Assembly: GCF_022919835.1 (NCBI RefSeq)
Contig: NZ_CP095074.1
Span: 3,267,501 to 3,331,500, forward strand
Reading direction: 5' to 3'
From: Halobacillus shinanisalinarum
GTDB lineage: Bacteria; Bacillota; Bacilli; Bacillales; Halobacillaceae
Length of the DNA: 64,000 nt
Below, one piece after another: positions 52,564 to 61,187 of the stretch. Position numbers and translations under genes: made by a program. Below the pieces are notes generated by a model. It did not search any database and was not told where the DNA came from. It saw only the letters and a program-made list of their open reading frames with translations. How positions within the stretch are numbered: position 1 is the stretch's first letter; each line of letters starts with the position of its first letter.

Positions 52564-53643
52564 TTGTCGATACGCAAACGTTTAATTTTATCTAATATAG
52601 CTATGGTCGTTGTACCAATCCTCTTACTACTTATTGTTGAAGTAGCAGCAGGGTATCTCTTAATGAATGTATTTGAAATCGGAGACAGGGAAGAACTGCA
52701 AAAAATATTTATCTCCGTACAATTTGTCGGGTTATTTCTAATATTAATCTTAACGAACGGTATCATTACATATTTTGTTTTTAAAAGTATCCTACGCCCC
52801 ATTAATAGGCTGTCACATGCTGCGGAGGAAATTGGTAAGGGGAACCTGAATTTCACTATCGAACGGATGAGAAAGGACGAGATTGGCAAACTTTCCGATA
52901 CGTTTGAAATGACGAGAAAGGAACTGCTGCAATCACAGGAGCTTCAGCAAAAATATGAAGAAAACCGCAACAAGCTGATTAAGAATCTATCACATGACTT
53001 GAAAACACCGATCACATCAATCAAAGGCCATGTCGAGGGCATCCGTGAGGGCGTAGCAGATACAGAAGAGAAAAAGGATGACTATATGGAAACGATTCAT
53101 ACAAAAACGATCGTCATGGATCGCTTAATCGATGAACTTTTCGAGCAATCGAGATTGGATATGGGAAAATTGGCCTTTCGATTCAAAGAGGTCGACCTGC
53201 GTCCACTCCTTATCGATACGATGGAGGAGTTTCAGCTTGAATGGGAAGAAGTATCGTTTTCTTTCCAGTCTGAAGAGGGAAAGAGATTTCGAGCACATGC
53301 TGATCTTGACCAGTTAAGAAGAGTTGTCGTCAATATTATGAATAACAGCTTAAAACATATGGATAAAGCAGATAAAAAGATTGACATCCAGCTCAAGAAA
53401 CGGCTTGGAGAAATCACTGTAGAAATAAAGGATAACGGTCCGGGCATCCTCGACCAGGATCTTCCTCACATTTTTGAGATGTTCTATCGTTCTGATTTAG
53501 CAAGGACACAAGAAGGGGGAAGCGGCCTTGGATTAGCAGTTTCTAAGCGAATCATTGAGGAGCATGAAGGGGAAATAACGGCTGCCAGCAGAAAAGGACA
53601 TGGTACAACGATCAAATTCACCTTGCCAGATTATCGTGATTAA
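52564..53643 (+). CDS. Sensor histidine kinase (HAMP, HisKA, HATPase)
   Basis: A roughly 359-residue membrane kinase with two membrane helices (about 8-35 and 58-80) and only a short extracytoplasmic loop. HAMP lies at about 80-130, the HisKA box LIKNLSHDLKTPITSIKGH (phospho-His) near 145, the N box VVNIMNNSLKH near 262, and G boxes DNGPGI and GGSGLGLAVSKRI near 300-330. TTG 52564 is chosen because AAGGAG is 8 bases upstream. No response regulator gene is adjacent on either side, so it is an orphan as seen here. The tiny external loop suggests it senses the membrane or a partner protein. Confidence 0.88.
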   Translation: MSIRKRLILSNIAMVVVPILLLLIVEVAAGYLLMNVFEIGDREELQKIFISVQFVGLFLILILTNGIITYFVFKSILRPINRLSHAAEEIGKGNLNFTIERMRKDEIGKLSDTFEMTRKELLQSQELQQKYEENRNKLIKNLSHDLKTPITSIKGHVEGIREGVADTEEKKDDYMETIHTKTIVMDRLIDELFEQSRLDMGKLAFRFKEVDLRPLLIDTMEEFQLEWEEVSFSFQSEEGKRFRAHADLDQLRRVVVNIMNNSLKHMDKADKKIDIQLKKRLGEITVEIKDNGPGILDQDLPHIFEMFYRSDLARTQEGGSGLGLAVSKRIIEEHEGEITAASRKGHGTTIKFTLPDYRD

Positions 53644-53684
53644 AGTTGATGATAAATTTCAACGCCTGTGATCAGGGGAAAACT

Positions 53685-53714
53685 AAAAAGGGACCCTGAT
53701 CATGGCCCCTTTTT
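53685..53714. terminator. Bidirectional terminator after the kinase
   Basis: Stem AAAAAGGG(A)CC / GG(C)CCCTTTTT between convergent genes. Confidence 0.8.
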
Positions 53715-54168
53715 ATATACGGCTAAACCCTTCCTGTTCAAGGAAATTAGCTGCCTCTTTATACGAATTAAATGTTCCTTCTAAGTCCTCATCAGCATAA
53801 ACGTTATACCCGTCGTCCTCACGCATTAAGACTAGGGATTGATCATCATCGTTCAGCCATTCTTCAAGTACCGGATTCTTTTCAGCCGGTGTGGCCGCGA
53901 GCGATTCAATTGCAGCTTCTACAAGGGCATGCAATTCCTCCGCTTCAAAGTCGCGGATGTTTACCATCCCTTTATCGTCCACCGGGTAGTCTTCTAGCTC
54001 GCCGGCATAAACAAAGCCATTTCCGTTTGGGTGGAGGTGATAGACGACATTTTTCTTGTCATACAAACTATTTTCAAAGTGAAAATTGACACGTCCAAGC
54101 GACACTTCTTTTTTCTCAAGCTGCTTAAATTCCTCGATAATTGCTATTTTTTCTTCAAAAGTTAACAT
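53713..54168 (-). CDS. Conserved hypothetical acidic protein
   Basis: A 151-residue, strongly acidic soluble protein. It begins MLTFEEKIAIIEEFKQLEKK, has a beta-rich middle (FVYAGELEDYPVDDKGMVNI) and ends YADEDLEGTFNSYKEAANFL. There is a GAGGCGC site before the ATG. I do not recognise the family; no catalytic or metal motif is visible. Acidic composition is usual for salt-adapted organisms. Confidence 0.7.
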   Translation of the reverse strand: MLTFEEKIAIIEEFKQLEKKEVSLGRVNFHFENSLYDKKNVVYHLHPNGNGFVYAGELEDYPVDDKGMVNIRDFEAEELHALVEAAIESLAATPAEKNPVLEEWLNDDDQSLVLMREDDGYNVYADEDLEGTFNSYKEAANFLEQEGFSRI

Positions 54169-54238
54169 AAGCGCCTCCTCAAGCGTTCCATTCCATTCGT
54201 TGATTATAGCACAGGGGCATACATGAAGGAAAAAAGAA

Positions 54239-54267
54239 TTGTTAAAAATGGTTGTTCATGGTATAGT
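54239..54267 (+). promoter_or_regulatory. Promoter of a candidate small RNA
   Basis: TTGTTA (54239-54244), a 17-base spacer and TATAGT (54262-54267). It drives rightward transcription into a region with no gene that ends in a strong terminator 130 bases later. Confidence 0.6.
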
Positions 54268-54273
54268 AGACTT

Positions 54274-54401
54274 TGCGATGAGCTAATTTGTGTAAGACGA
54301 CGTATATGCCTTTATGCATGGCTAAACGATGAATGTGGTCGTCGGTACGTTCGCGACAAAATATCGAAAGCTTTCCCTGAGACACGGGAAGGCTTTTTTT
54401 G
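54274..54401 (+). ncRNA. Candidate ~127-nt small RNA
   Basis: A free-standing unit: good promoter upstream, internal pairing GACGAC (54296-54301) with GTCGTC (54338-54343) enclosing an ATGC/GCAT hairpin, and a terminator stem AAAGC(T)TTCCC / GGGAA(G)GCTTT followed by seven Ts (54367-54401). The only open frame across it has no ribosome binding site and an implausible composition. The next genes on both sides point away from or towards it on the other strand, so it is not a leader of a + strand gene. I do not recognise a known RNA family. Confidence 0.5.
54367..54401 (+). terminator. Terminator of the candidate small RNA
   Basis: Eleven-base stem with one mismatch, loop TGAGACAC, then TTTTTTT. 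Confidence 0.85.
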
Positions 54402-54453
54402 TTTGAAAAAGCAGGGGACTTGAGGACCTCTCTGCTTGCCCTCCTAGGACAGT

Positions 54454-55934
54454 TTACCTTTGTTTAATTTTTTCAGCAGAAGCTGCGGTTTCATCTACAT
54501 AGCTTGCAATTTTGTATGTTTCTTCATTCATTGTTTCTATTGTGGCATCGATTTCTTCTAATCCCGCTGTCGCTTCTTCAATAACAGCTGCCAACTCCTT
54601 AGTTGCGGTTTGAACCTGGTACGTTTCGTCATTAACCTCATGCACAGACTCTCTAAAACGATCAAATTGTGCATGTAGATTCTCGAGGGTAGTATGAACA
54701 TGTTGAAAAAATCCTGAAACCTGTGAAACGCTTTCTAAGCTTTCTTCAAAGCTCTTATGGTTGTTATTCATTTTTGTATGAGCAGCGGAGCGGAACACGT
54801 TGATGTGACATCATTTAAGTTATCGGTAATTTGTGTTGCGGTATCTTTCGTAATTTCAGCAAGCTTGCGTATTTCTTCAGCTACAACGGAGAAACCCTTT
54901 CCAGCCTCACCTGCTCGTGCTGCTTCAATAGAAGCATTCAAAGCTAGTAGATTTGTTTGTTCAGCTATTTTTTGGATCGTCGCAATAAATCCATTTGTTT
55001 CCGCTATCTTATTTGAAAGTTGAGAAAACGTACTTTCTAAATCTTTTATTGAGGTTGCAAAACCTTTCATATCTGTTTGCAAAGTGTTTATTTTTTCATT
55101 TCCGTTCATTGAAGCATGCTTTGCGTGTAATGTTTCCTTGGATAGTGTCATGGACATCGAATCCATTTCATCCATTTTTTCCTTTGTCGATATTGTACTT
55201 TCTGCGATATGGGTGATTTGATTGCTTTGTAGCTGACTGCCTGAGGATATTTCGGATACAGCTGTTTTCATCTCATTGTGAGCGATCAAATGCACTTGAA
55301 TTTGTTGATTTATTTTAGTAAGACTGTTGGTCATTGTAGTAATCTCACGATGTAGAAACTGACTTTGTGTTTCTTTTTCCTGCTTCTCCGTTTCAGATTG
55401 TGCCAGAAACTCTTCTAAGGTACTAAATTGTTTCCCATTTAAACGAATCAAGACGAAAAGGACCGCTCCAATCAATATGTAGACGAGAATGGAGGCAGGG
55501 AGCATCTCCATTAGTTGGATTTCCATTTCTGAAGCAGTAAAGGCATTCAAGAATAAACCAATAAATCCTAAAGAATAGCCAAGAAGGTAGAGGACATAGT
55601 CAAAGTGTATCGCTGAAAATACTGACAAAAATAATACGACTAATAATAGCGTACCTGACCCGCCGTAGACTGCGAAGTTAATAAAGGTATGAATAAATAT
55701 CATGATGATAGAGAAGTAAGGAAAGAGGTTCTCTTTTTTCAAAGCGATCTGAAACAGCAAATAGAACAAAACGAAAAAGATGAGTTGACTTAAGTAAATC
55801 GTCGTTTTTAGAAAAGGATCTTGATTTAAAAAAGTATATACCGCAGTTGATAGTAAAGCGATAGAAAAGCTGATGAGCATGAGCGTGTTCTTGTTTCTAA
55901 TATCTGATGTTCGTAACTGATGAATTGCTTCCAT
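54454..55934 (-). pseudogene. Methyl-accepting chemotaxis protein, frameshifted near its 3' end
   Basis: A transducer of about 490 residues after repair. Residues 1-165 hold about six membrane helices with no periplasmic sensor domain; from about 190 there is a coiled-coil and the signalling hairpin with the highly conserved [40 protein letters not shown]. The frame breaks in the T5 run 54771-54775 (A5 on the coding strand); one more A joins LLIQK to [11 protein letters not shown] and the remaining coiled coil. The six-helix input resembles membrane-embedded sensors of unknown stimulus. Confidence 0.85.
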
Positions 55935-56074
55935 TATAAGTGTCCTCCCCCGAAATACTTATCTTTTATATCGGAAAAAAGCACCATAAATGAAGCAATA
56001 AATTTCAAAAAAATGTATGGTTGTGAAATGTGATATAGTATAATCACGATTTGTGATAAAGAAGGTGAGATGAA

Positions 56075-56305
56075 TTGTATTTAACCATTGAACAAATAGC
56101 GGATTACTTGGATGTCCCTCAGGCATTTATCCAAAATCTTATCCGTGACAACCGAATCCGTACGATTCATGATGGAAAACAATACCTTATTAACAAAAGC
56201 CAATTTAATACTCATTTCGAGCAAATTGAGAAATACCGTGCAATGATCCAGGATTATTTCAATGAACCACTGCCTGATGACCCTGATATTAAGGATGAAG
56301 ACTAA
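56075..56305 (+). CDS. Excisionase/MerR-like DNA-binding protein
   Basis: A 76-residue protein with an N-terminal winged-helix of the excisionase type (LTIEQIADYLDVPQAFIQNL then IRDNRIRTIHDGKQYLINKSQF) and an acidic tail (PLPDDPDIKDED). TTG start with AAGGTGAG upstream. No integrase or phage gene is near, so it is more likely a small regulator than an excisionase. A bidirectional terminator follows. Confidence 0.75.
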   Translation: MYLTIEQIADYLDVPQAFIQNLIRDNRIRTIHDGKQYLINKSQFNTHFEQIEKYRAMIQDYFNEPLPDDPDIKDED

Positions 56306-56334
56306 AAAAGCAGAGCACGTTAGCTCTGCTTTTT
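56305..56334. terminator. Bidirectional terminator
   Basis: Perfect stem AAAAAGCAGAGC / GCTCTGCTTTTT with loop ACGTTA between the convergent small HTH gene and the amidohydrolase. Confidence 0.85.
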
Positions 56335-57924
56335 ATCATATACTTTTTCACCACGATACCATGTTTGCACTACGTTGATCTTGTACAATTCTTCTTCTCG
56401 GACCTCGTTGGGATGTTGATCAAGCATCACAAAGTCTGCTTGATATCCACGGTCAATCTTCCCTTTCTTCCCTTCTTGGTATTCGATCTCCGCTGGCACA
56501 CTAGTGAATCCGCCAAAACTGTCATCCACCGTAAGTTTTTCCTGAGGCATCCATCCACCTTCAGGGTTTCCGTCAAGATCTGTTCGATTAACAGCCGTAT
56601 TGATTGATACAAGTGGATTGATCGAGCCGATCGGTAAATCCGAACTTAAGGTCACAGGAATGTGGTCACGGACGAGACTGTTAAACGCATCACAAAATGG
56701 CAGTAATTCTTTCGGTGTCCATTTACCCTTTTTATCCCATTCGCCCAACAAAAAAGAGGGCTGTGTTTCAATGTATGGCTTTATTTTTCTAAGACGGTCA
56801 ATTAGATCTGGAGCTAATGTCTGGGCGTGGATGATTCGATGGCGACGCTCATTTGTGTATGCTTCTGTCTGCTCCAAAGCTTGAATGGCTTGTTCTACCG
56901 CATGATCTCCAATCGCATGCATGGCCACTTGCATCCCGTTAGAGCCAGCTTCTGCTACCATTTCGTTCACTTGTTCTTGAGAATAAACCAGCGTGCCACT
57001 GGATTCTGGGTTTTCAGGATAAGGGTTTCTCATTGCAGCTGTATGAAGACGCTGGGTCCCATCTAAAAAAATCTTAACCGCGCCGACCTTCACTTGTTTT
57101 GTTCCGTCTCCCGTTCTCCGTTTATGATTTTTCAAATATCTTCTTAAATCCTCAATATCAAATATATAATGATGTAGATGTACATCAATTGGGAGATTTT
57201 CTTCATTCTCAAGCTCCGTGTAAGCCTGCCATAGTTTATCATAACTTTTAATGAAATTTAGATCATCTGTATGGACAGATGTCAGCCCATGTTGGCTAAT
57301 ATGAGGAAAAGCAGCTTGGAGCGCCTGTTTCGCATCTTCGACGGACCGCCCCCAGAAATGCCGCTTAATATAATGGACAGCTGTATCCTTGAACCTTCCT
57401 GTCCACCGTCCCTGCTCATCTTTTTCTTTAAATACGTCGGTCTCTTTTTTGAAATCCTGTTCCTGTTTTAACAGCTCTAATGCTTTTTCACTGATTACAC
57501 ATTCGTGTCCATCTTCATGAAGGAGGAAAATGTAAGCATCTGCCTGGATTTTATGCAGGTCTTTGGCTGTAAGCAAATGATCCAGATCATCAAATTGGGC
57601 ATCATTGAAGCCTTTCCCGAAAAACCAATGATTTTCTTCAAGGCCTTCATAATGATTCTCGATCATCTCCTTCATTTCTCTAAAGCTTTCCGTTTTCGTT
57701 AAATCAAGTTCCTTTTTTAATAGTCCATATCTAAGCAGGTGCATATGACTATCATTAAATCCGGGTGCAATCACTTTTCCTTTTCCATCCACTGTTTCCT
57801 TGTCACCGTAGTAGGGGCTTGAATGAATGGTTTGAAATACACCGTCCTCCCATTCAACCGCATATATGTGATCGGAATTTCTTTGGTCAAAGGGTTGATA
57901 GATTCGAACATTATCTAAAATCAA
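56320..57924 (-). CDS. YtcJ-like amidohydrolase (amidohydrolase family 3)
   Basis: A roughly 534-residue metal-dependent amidohydrolase. Visible: APGFNDSHMHLLRYG near residue 62 (HxH metal ligands), GLTSVHTDD near 227, VKIFLDGTQ near 290, VAMHAIGDHAVEQ near 340, RIIHAQ near 366 and SSDLPIGSINPL near 440. TTG 57924 is chosen because AGAGGAG lies 8 bases upstream; an earlier in-frame ATG at 57951 overlaps that site. Substrate unknown, possibly an N-acyl or imide compound. It stands alone. Confidence 0.85.
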   Translation of the reverse strand: MILDNVRIYQPFDQRNSDHIYAVEWEDGVFQTIHSSPYYGDKETVDGKGKVIAPGFNDSHMHLLRYGLLKKELDLTKTESFREMKEMIENHYEGLEENHWFFGKGFNDAQFDDLDHLLTAKDLHKIQADAYIFLLHEDGHECVISEKALELLKQEQDFKKETDVFKEKDEQGRWTGRFKDTAVHYIKRHFWGRSVEDAKQALQAAFPHISQHGLTSVHTDDLNFIKSYDKLWQAYTELENEENLPIDVHLHHYIFDIEDLRRYLKNHKRRTGDGTKQVKVGAVKIFLDGTQRLHTAAMRNPYPENPESSGTLVYSQEQVNEMVAEAGSNGMQVAMHAIGDHAVEQAIQALEQTEAYTNERRHRIIHAQTLAPDLIDRLRKIKPYIETQPSFLLGEWDKKGKWTPKELLPFCDAFNSLVRDHIPVTLSSDLPIGSINPLVSINTAVNRTDLDGNPEGGWMPQEKLTVDDSFGGFTSVPAEIEYQEGKKGKIDRGYQADFVMLDQHPNEVREEELYKINVVQTWYRGEKVYDKKQS

Positions 57925-58035
57925 GAAGGATTCTCCTCTCAAGGTTTGCATCTAATTAGACGTTACCCATATATCTAGTGGATATAAACCTTTTGAAAGA
58001 AATCGTTCCATGTAGTCAGCTCTGCTTACAATCAG

Positions 58036-58416
58036 TTATCCTTTAACAGCTATTGCTTCAATTTCAACCTTCGCCCCTTTAGGGAGTTTTCCAACCTCAA
58101 CCGCAGCGCGAGCTGGAAAAGGTTCACTTAAAAAGCTTGCATACACCTCGTTGACCACAGTGAAATCGTCGATATTATCAAGATAAATATTAGCCTTGGC
58201 AAGGTGTTTGTAAGTAAGTCCAGCTTCTTCTAGAATCGCACCTATATTCTTCATCACTTGTTCAGCCTGTTCTTTGACATTATCAGAAACAAATGATTGC
58301 GTGGCGGGGTCAAGTGGAATTTGACCGGAAATGAAAATGAGATCCCCCACATCAACTGCTTGTGAATATGGGCCAATCGCTGCCGGTGCTTGATCTGTAG
58401 CTATAGGTTTAAACAT
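58036..58416 (-). CDS. ridA: RidA family reactive imine deaminase
   Basis: A 126-residue YjgF/RidA protein. The family blocks AIGPYSQAVDVGDLIFISGQIPLDP, KANIYLDNIDDFTVVNEVY and PFPARAAVEVGKLPKGAKVEIEAIA are intact, including the catalytic Arg in PARAAVEV. It hydrolyses 2-aminoacrylate/enamine intermediates to oxo acids in the cytoplasm. Start has GGAGTG upstream. Confidence 0.93.
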   Translation of the reverse strand: MFKPIATDQAPAAIGPYSQAVDVGDLIFISGQIPLDPATQSFVSDNVKEQAEQVMKNIGAILEEAGLTYKHLAKANIYLDNIDDFTVVNEVYASFLSEPFPARAAVEVGKLPKGAKVEIEAIAVKG

Positions 58417-58622
58417 GACACGTCACTCCTTCTATGTAAGTTGTACATATCTTATCACGGTCAGGATCGGTTAGGAAATACTAAACGTTGAACATCGTCT
58501 CAATTAATCTTGTGATGGTGTAAACTAGAAGGGATGATTTTGAATGCTATTTGTTCTCGAAAAATGTAAAAAAACGAGAAATGTATCATTTCCCGGGAAA
58601 TGATGGAGAGAGGTGTCTAATT

Positions 58623-59114
58623 TTGACAACAACACAAGTGGAATGGGGAGGCCATCTCGTGAATCTAACTTGGAAAGCAAGCAGGACTCTTCCCACAAGA
58701 AACTTAATTACTAGTGTTCATGGATTTTGTTTTTATGAAAGGAACCTTCTTCTAGTTGATCTAGAGGAAAGAGGGTGGGATTTCCCCGGCGGGCACATAG
58801 AGGAAGATGAGACTCCAGAACAATGTCTTCAGCGTGAAGTCATGGAAGAAGGGTATGTGGCAGGAAAGTTTGAGCTCTTAGGTTATATTTTAGTTGACCA
58901 CTCAGAAAATCCTCATTGGAATGAAGAGAGTCCTTACCCGAAGCAAGGCTATCAAGTTTTTTACCGTATGGAAATTGAGAAACTGCTGCCTTTTGAAGCA
59001 GCGTTTGAATCAAGGAATCGAAAATTAATTAATCCTGAAAAAGTACCAGCGTATTGTGAAGCCTGGCAAGAAGTGTATGATGCAATTTTGCAGCAGGCCT
59101 TATTGCATGAATAA
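58623..59114 (+). CDS. Nudix hydrolase
   Basis: A roughly 163-residue Nudix protein. The Nudix box GGHIEEDETPEQCLQREVME followed by EGY fits GX5EX7REUXEEXGU and lies near residue 55. TTG 58623 is chosen because GAGAGGTG lies about 7 bases upstream; the upstream in-frame extension from 58551 has no site. The substrate (a nucleoside diphosphate derivative) is unknown. Confidence 0.85.
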   Translation: MTTTQVEWGGHLVNLTWKASRTLPTRNLITSVHGFCFYERNLLLVDLEERGWDFPGGHIEEDETPEQCLQREVMEEGYVAGKFELLGYILVDHSENPHWNEESPYPKQGYQVFYRMEIEKLLPFEAAFESRNRKLINPEKVPAYCEAWQEVYDAILQQALLHE

Positions 59115-59510
59115 CTAGAATGAGCAATAATTTCATTAGTTAAGAAGGTTGTGAGTTTTGTAGACTTTCTTACAATTTAAACTTTACAAACGGTGGATTT
59201 TATCATTAAATAAGAAGCATCCTTCATTGACAGGTATTTCTGATTTATTTAGTCAGAATCTTTTCTATATAGGAAAGAACCTTATCCAATTTGTGCCACA
59301 ATTAATAAACTATGGTACGAATCCGCTTGATTTTGATTAGAATTACATCTCCAAAGCCGAAGTTGCTCCTATGTATAGGGAAGAATACCAGCAAATCTGT
59401 CATTCATTTACTATCGGGGATAAGATAGCCTAGTTTGGTGTAAGCGATTACAATTGAGTGTATTTAATGATACACTATTGAAGGATTTTTATTAATGAGG
59501 AGTGAAAATT
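59115..59510. other. Intergenic region with a decayed gene remnant
   Basis: About 390 bases before the third NhaC gene. It contains the remnant at 59254-59457. TATTTAATGATACACT near 59460-59476 may belong to the NhaC promoter. Confidence 0.4.
59254..59457 (+). pseudogene. Decayed coding remnant with two in-frame TAG codons
   Basis: One frame from 59254 reads plausibly as protein (QNLFYIGKNLIQFVPQLINY, then NPLDFD, TAG at 59338, NYISKAEVAPMYREEYQQIC, TAG at 59431, FGVSDYN, TGA at 59455). No start or ribosome binding site is evident. I do not recognise the family. It could be chance, but the stretch between the stops looks protein-like. Confidence 0.3.
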
Positions 59511-61007
59511 GTGGCAGATTCAGAAAACAACGAAGTCATTGATGAAGCAATTGGAAAAAAGTCAATTAAGAAATTAGAATTCCGAGGAGGCGTCTTTGCC
59601 GCTACAGTTCCACTAATCTTTTTCATTATATGGGCGATTACATTGAGTGTAACCAAGCTTATTTCAGAGGAAGCTTTAGTTTTAGGAATCGTTATCGGTG
59701 TAGCAATTGGTTTATTTTTATGTAAATCGAAATGGGCGGATTATGCTCAAAGTTTAATTTCAGGGATGGCTCAGCCTGTCGGGGTTGTGGCAGTGATCGC
59801 ATGGTTTTGGGCAGGAATGTTTGCCAAGTTATTATCGGCCGGCGGTCTTGTTGATGGATTAATTTGGTTTGGGCTCCAAACTGGCTTGGAAAGTGGAGCC
59901 TTTGTTGGTGTGACCTTCTTGCTTGCAGCTTTGTTTGCGACTGCAGTTGGTACAGGCTATGGTACAGTTGCAGCGTTTGGTATTCTTATGTATCCGGCTG
60001 GGGTTATTTTAGGAGCCGATCCTGTCATACTATTAGCAGCCATTTTGAGTGGTGCTGTATTTGGGGATAACCTCGCACCTGTATCTGATACAACGATTGT
60101 TTCAGCTACTACACAAGATGCGGATGTGCCAGGGGTCGTTCGTTCCCGCTTTAAATATTCTATTACAGCAGCCATCCCTGCCTTTATTTTATTTGTTATC
60201 TTTGGTGGAGGTGGAAATGCCGGTAATGCTGAGGCATTGGCTCGGCTTCAGGAGCAAGTGTCCCCACAAGGGTTATTCCTTCTGATCCCATTCGCACTCG
60301 TTTTGTATTTGGCATTGTCTGGTCATCATTTATTAACCTCTTTAACATGGGGAATCGTCGCCTCGATTGTTTTTATTATTTTATCCGGGACTCCGCTTAC
60401 GGAGATTATTCATATTTATAAAGACGATGCGGGAAATGCTGTTGTAGATGGGGCTCTTATGAGTGGGATCGGAGGTTATTTTAATATGGCCATTTTAATC
60501 CTGTTTATATTAGCAGCTGCGCACCTAATGGAAGTTGCCGGTACAATGGAAGCGATCAAGGATTTCTTCTTGAAGATTATCAATAATGTTGTGAAACGCG
60601 CAGAGCTTTCTATGTATGGAATCGTCGCATTCTTGAATGTGTTTATTACAATCAATACAGCTGCAGAAATTGCTGCAGCACCATTTGTTCGTAAGTTGGG
60701 GGAAGAGATGAATATCCACCCTTACCGTCGGGCAAATTTTTTAGATACTGTAACCTCTTCTCTAGGGTATATTTTCCCTTGGAGTGCCGGTGTCTTGCTG
60801 GCTTGGGCAACGATCAAAGGAGCGGCTCAAAACTACGAGTCTTTACCAGTTGTAAGTCCAGCAGAGGTGTTTCCATTTGTCTTCCAGGGCTGGGGACTGC
60901 TCATCGTCATGCTGATTGCGGCTTGGACAGGATGGGGGCTACGCTATAGGGGGAAAAATGGTGAAGAAGTGAAGCCGAAAGATTATCATGGAAATGAAAA
61001 TTCATAA
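59511..61007 (+). CDS. NhaC family Na+/H+ antiporter
   Basis: A roughly 498-residue membrane protein with about 11-12 helices, of the NhaC superfamily. Blocks: ATAVGTGYGTVAAFGILMYPAG, GAVFGDNLAPVSDTTIVSATTQD, and a second half with NTAAEIAAAPFVRKLGEEM. GTG 59511 is preferred because GAGGAG is then 8 bases away. It is the third NhaC-type protein in the window; the three differ enough to have separate substrates. Stands alone, with a hairpin after the stop. Confidence 0.83.
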   Translation: MADSENNEVIDEAIGKKSIKKLEFRGGVFAATVPLIFFIIWAITLSVTKLISEEALVLGIVIGVAIGLFLCKSKWADYAQSLISGMAQPVGVVAVIAWFWAGMFAKLLSAGGLVDGLIWFGLQTGLESGAFVGVTFLLAALFATAVGTGYGTVAAFGILMYPAGVILGADPVILLAAILSGAVFGDNLAPVSDTTIVSATTQDADVPGVVRSRFKYSITAAIPAFILFVIFGGGGNAGNAEALARLQEQVSPQGLFLLIPFALVLYLALSGHHLLTSLTWGIVASIVFIILSGTPLTEIIHIYKDDAGNAVVDGALMSGIGGYFNMAILILFILAAAHLMEVAGTMEAIKDFFLKIINNVVKRAELSMYGIVAFLNVFITINTAAEIAAAPFVRKLGEEMNIHPYRRANFLDTVTSSLGYIFPWSAGVLLAWATIKGAAQNYESLPVVSPAEVFPFVFQGWGLLIVMLIAAWTGWGLRYRGKNGEEVKPKDYHGNENS

Positions 61008-61019
61008 TTTCTATAAACA

Positions 61020-61054
61020 GGCACCCTTTGCTTATTATGCGGAGGGTGCCTTCT
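61020..61054 (+). terminator. Terminator after the third NhaC gene
   Basis: Stem GGCACCCT / AGGGTGCC with a 15-base loop, followed by TTCT; weak T tract. Confidence 0.6.
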
Positions 61055-61187
61055 AGTTAAATGGGGAAATATTGCTATATTGATAACTGTCGACTTTTTT
61101 TAAGTTAAAAAAGATTAAAAAGGCTCAATGTGTGGTATTTTAGAAAAAGAGTTACTGTTCATTACTCAGATAATAAGGAGAGAGCCT

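Noticed and set aside
54223..54423. A 66-residue Cys/Arg-rich frame
   Set aside because: No ribosome binding site; it begins upstream of the promoter and runs through the terminator of the candidate small RNA.
56075..56305. Phage excisionase marking a prophage or integrative element
   Set aside because: No integrase, phage structural genes or attachment-site repeats are visible around it.
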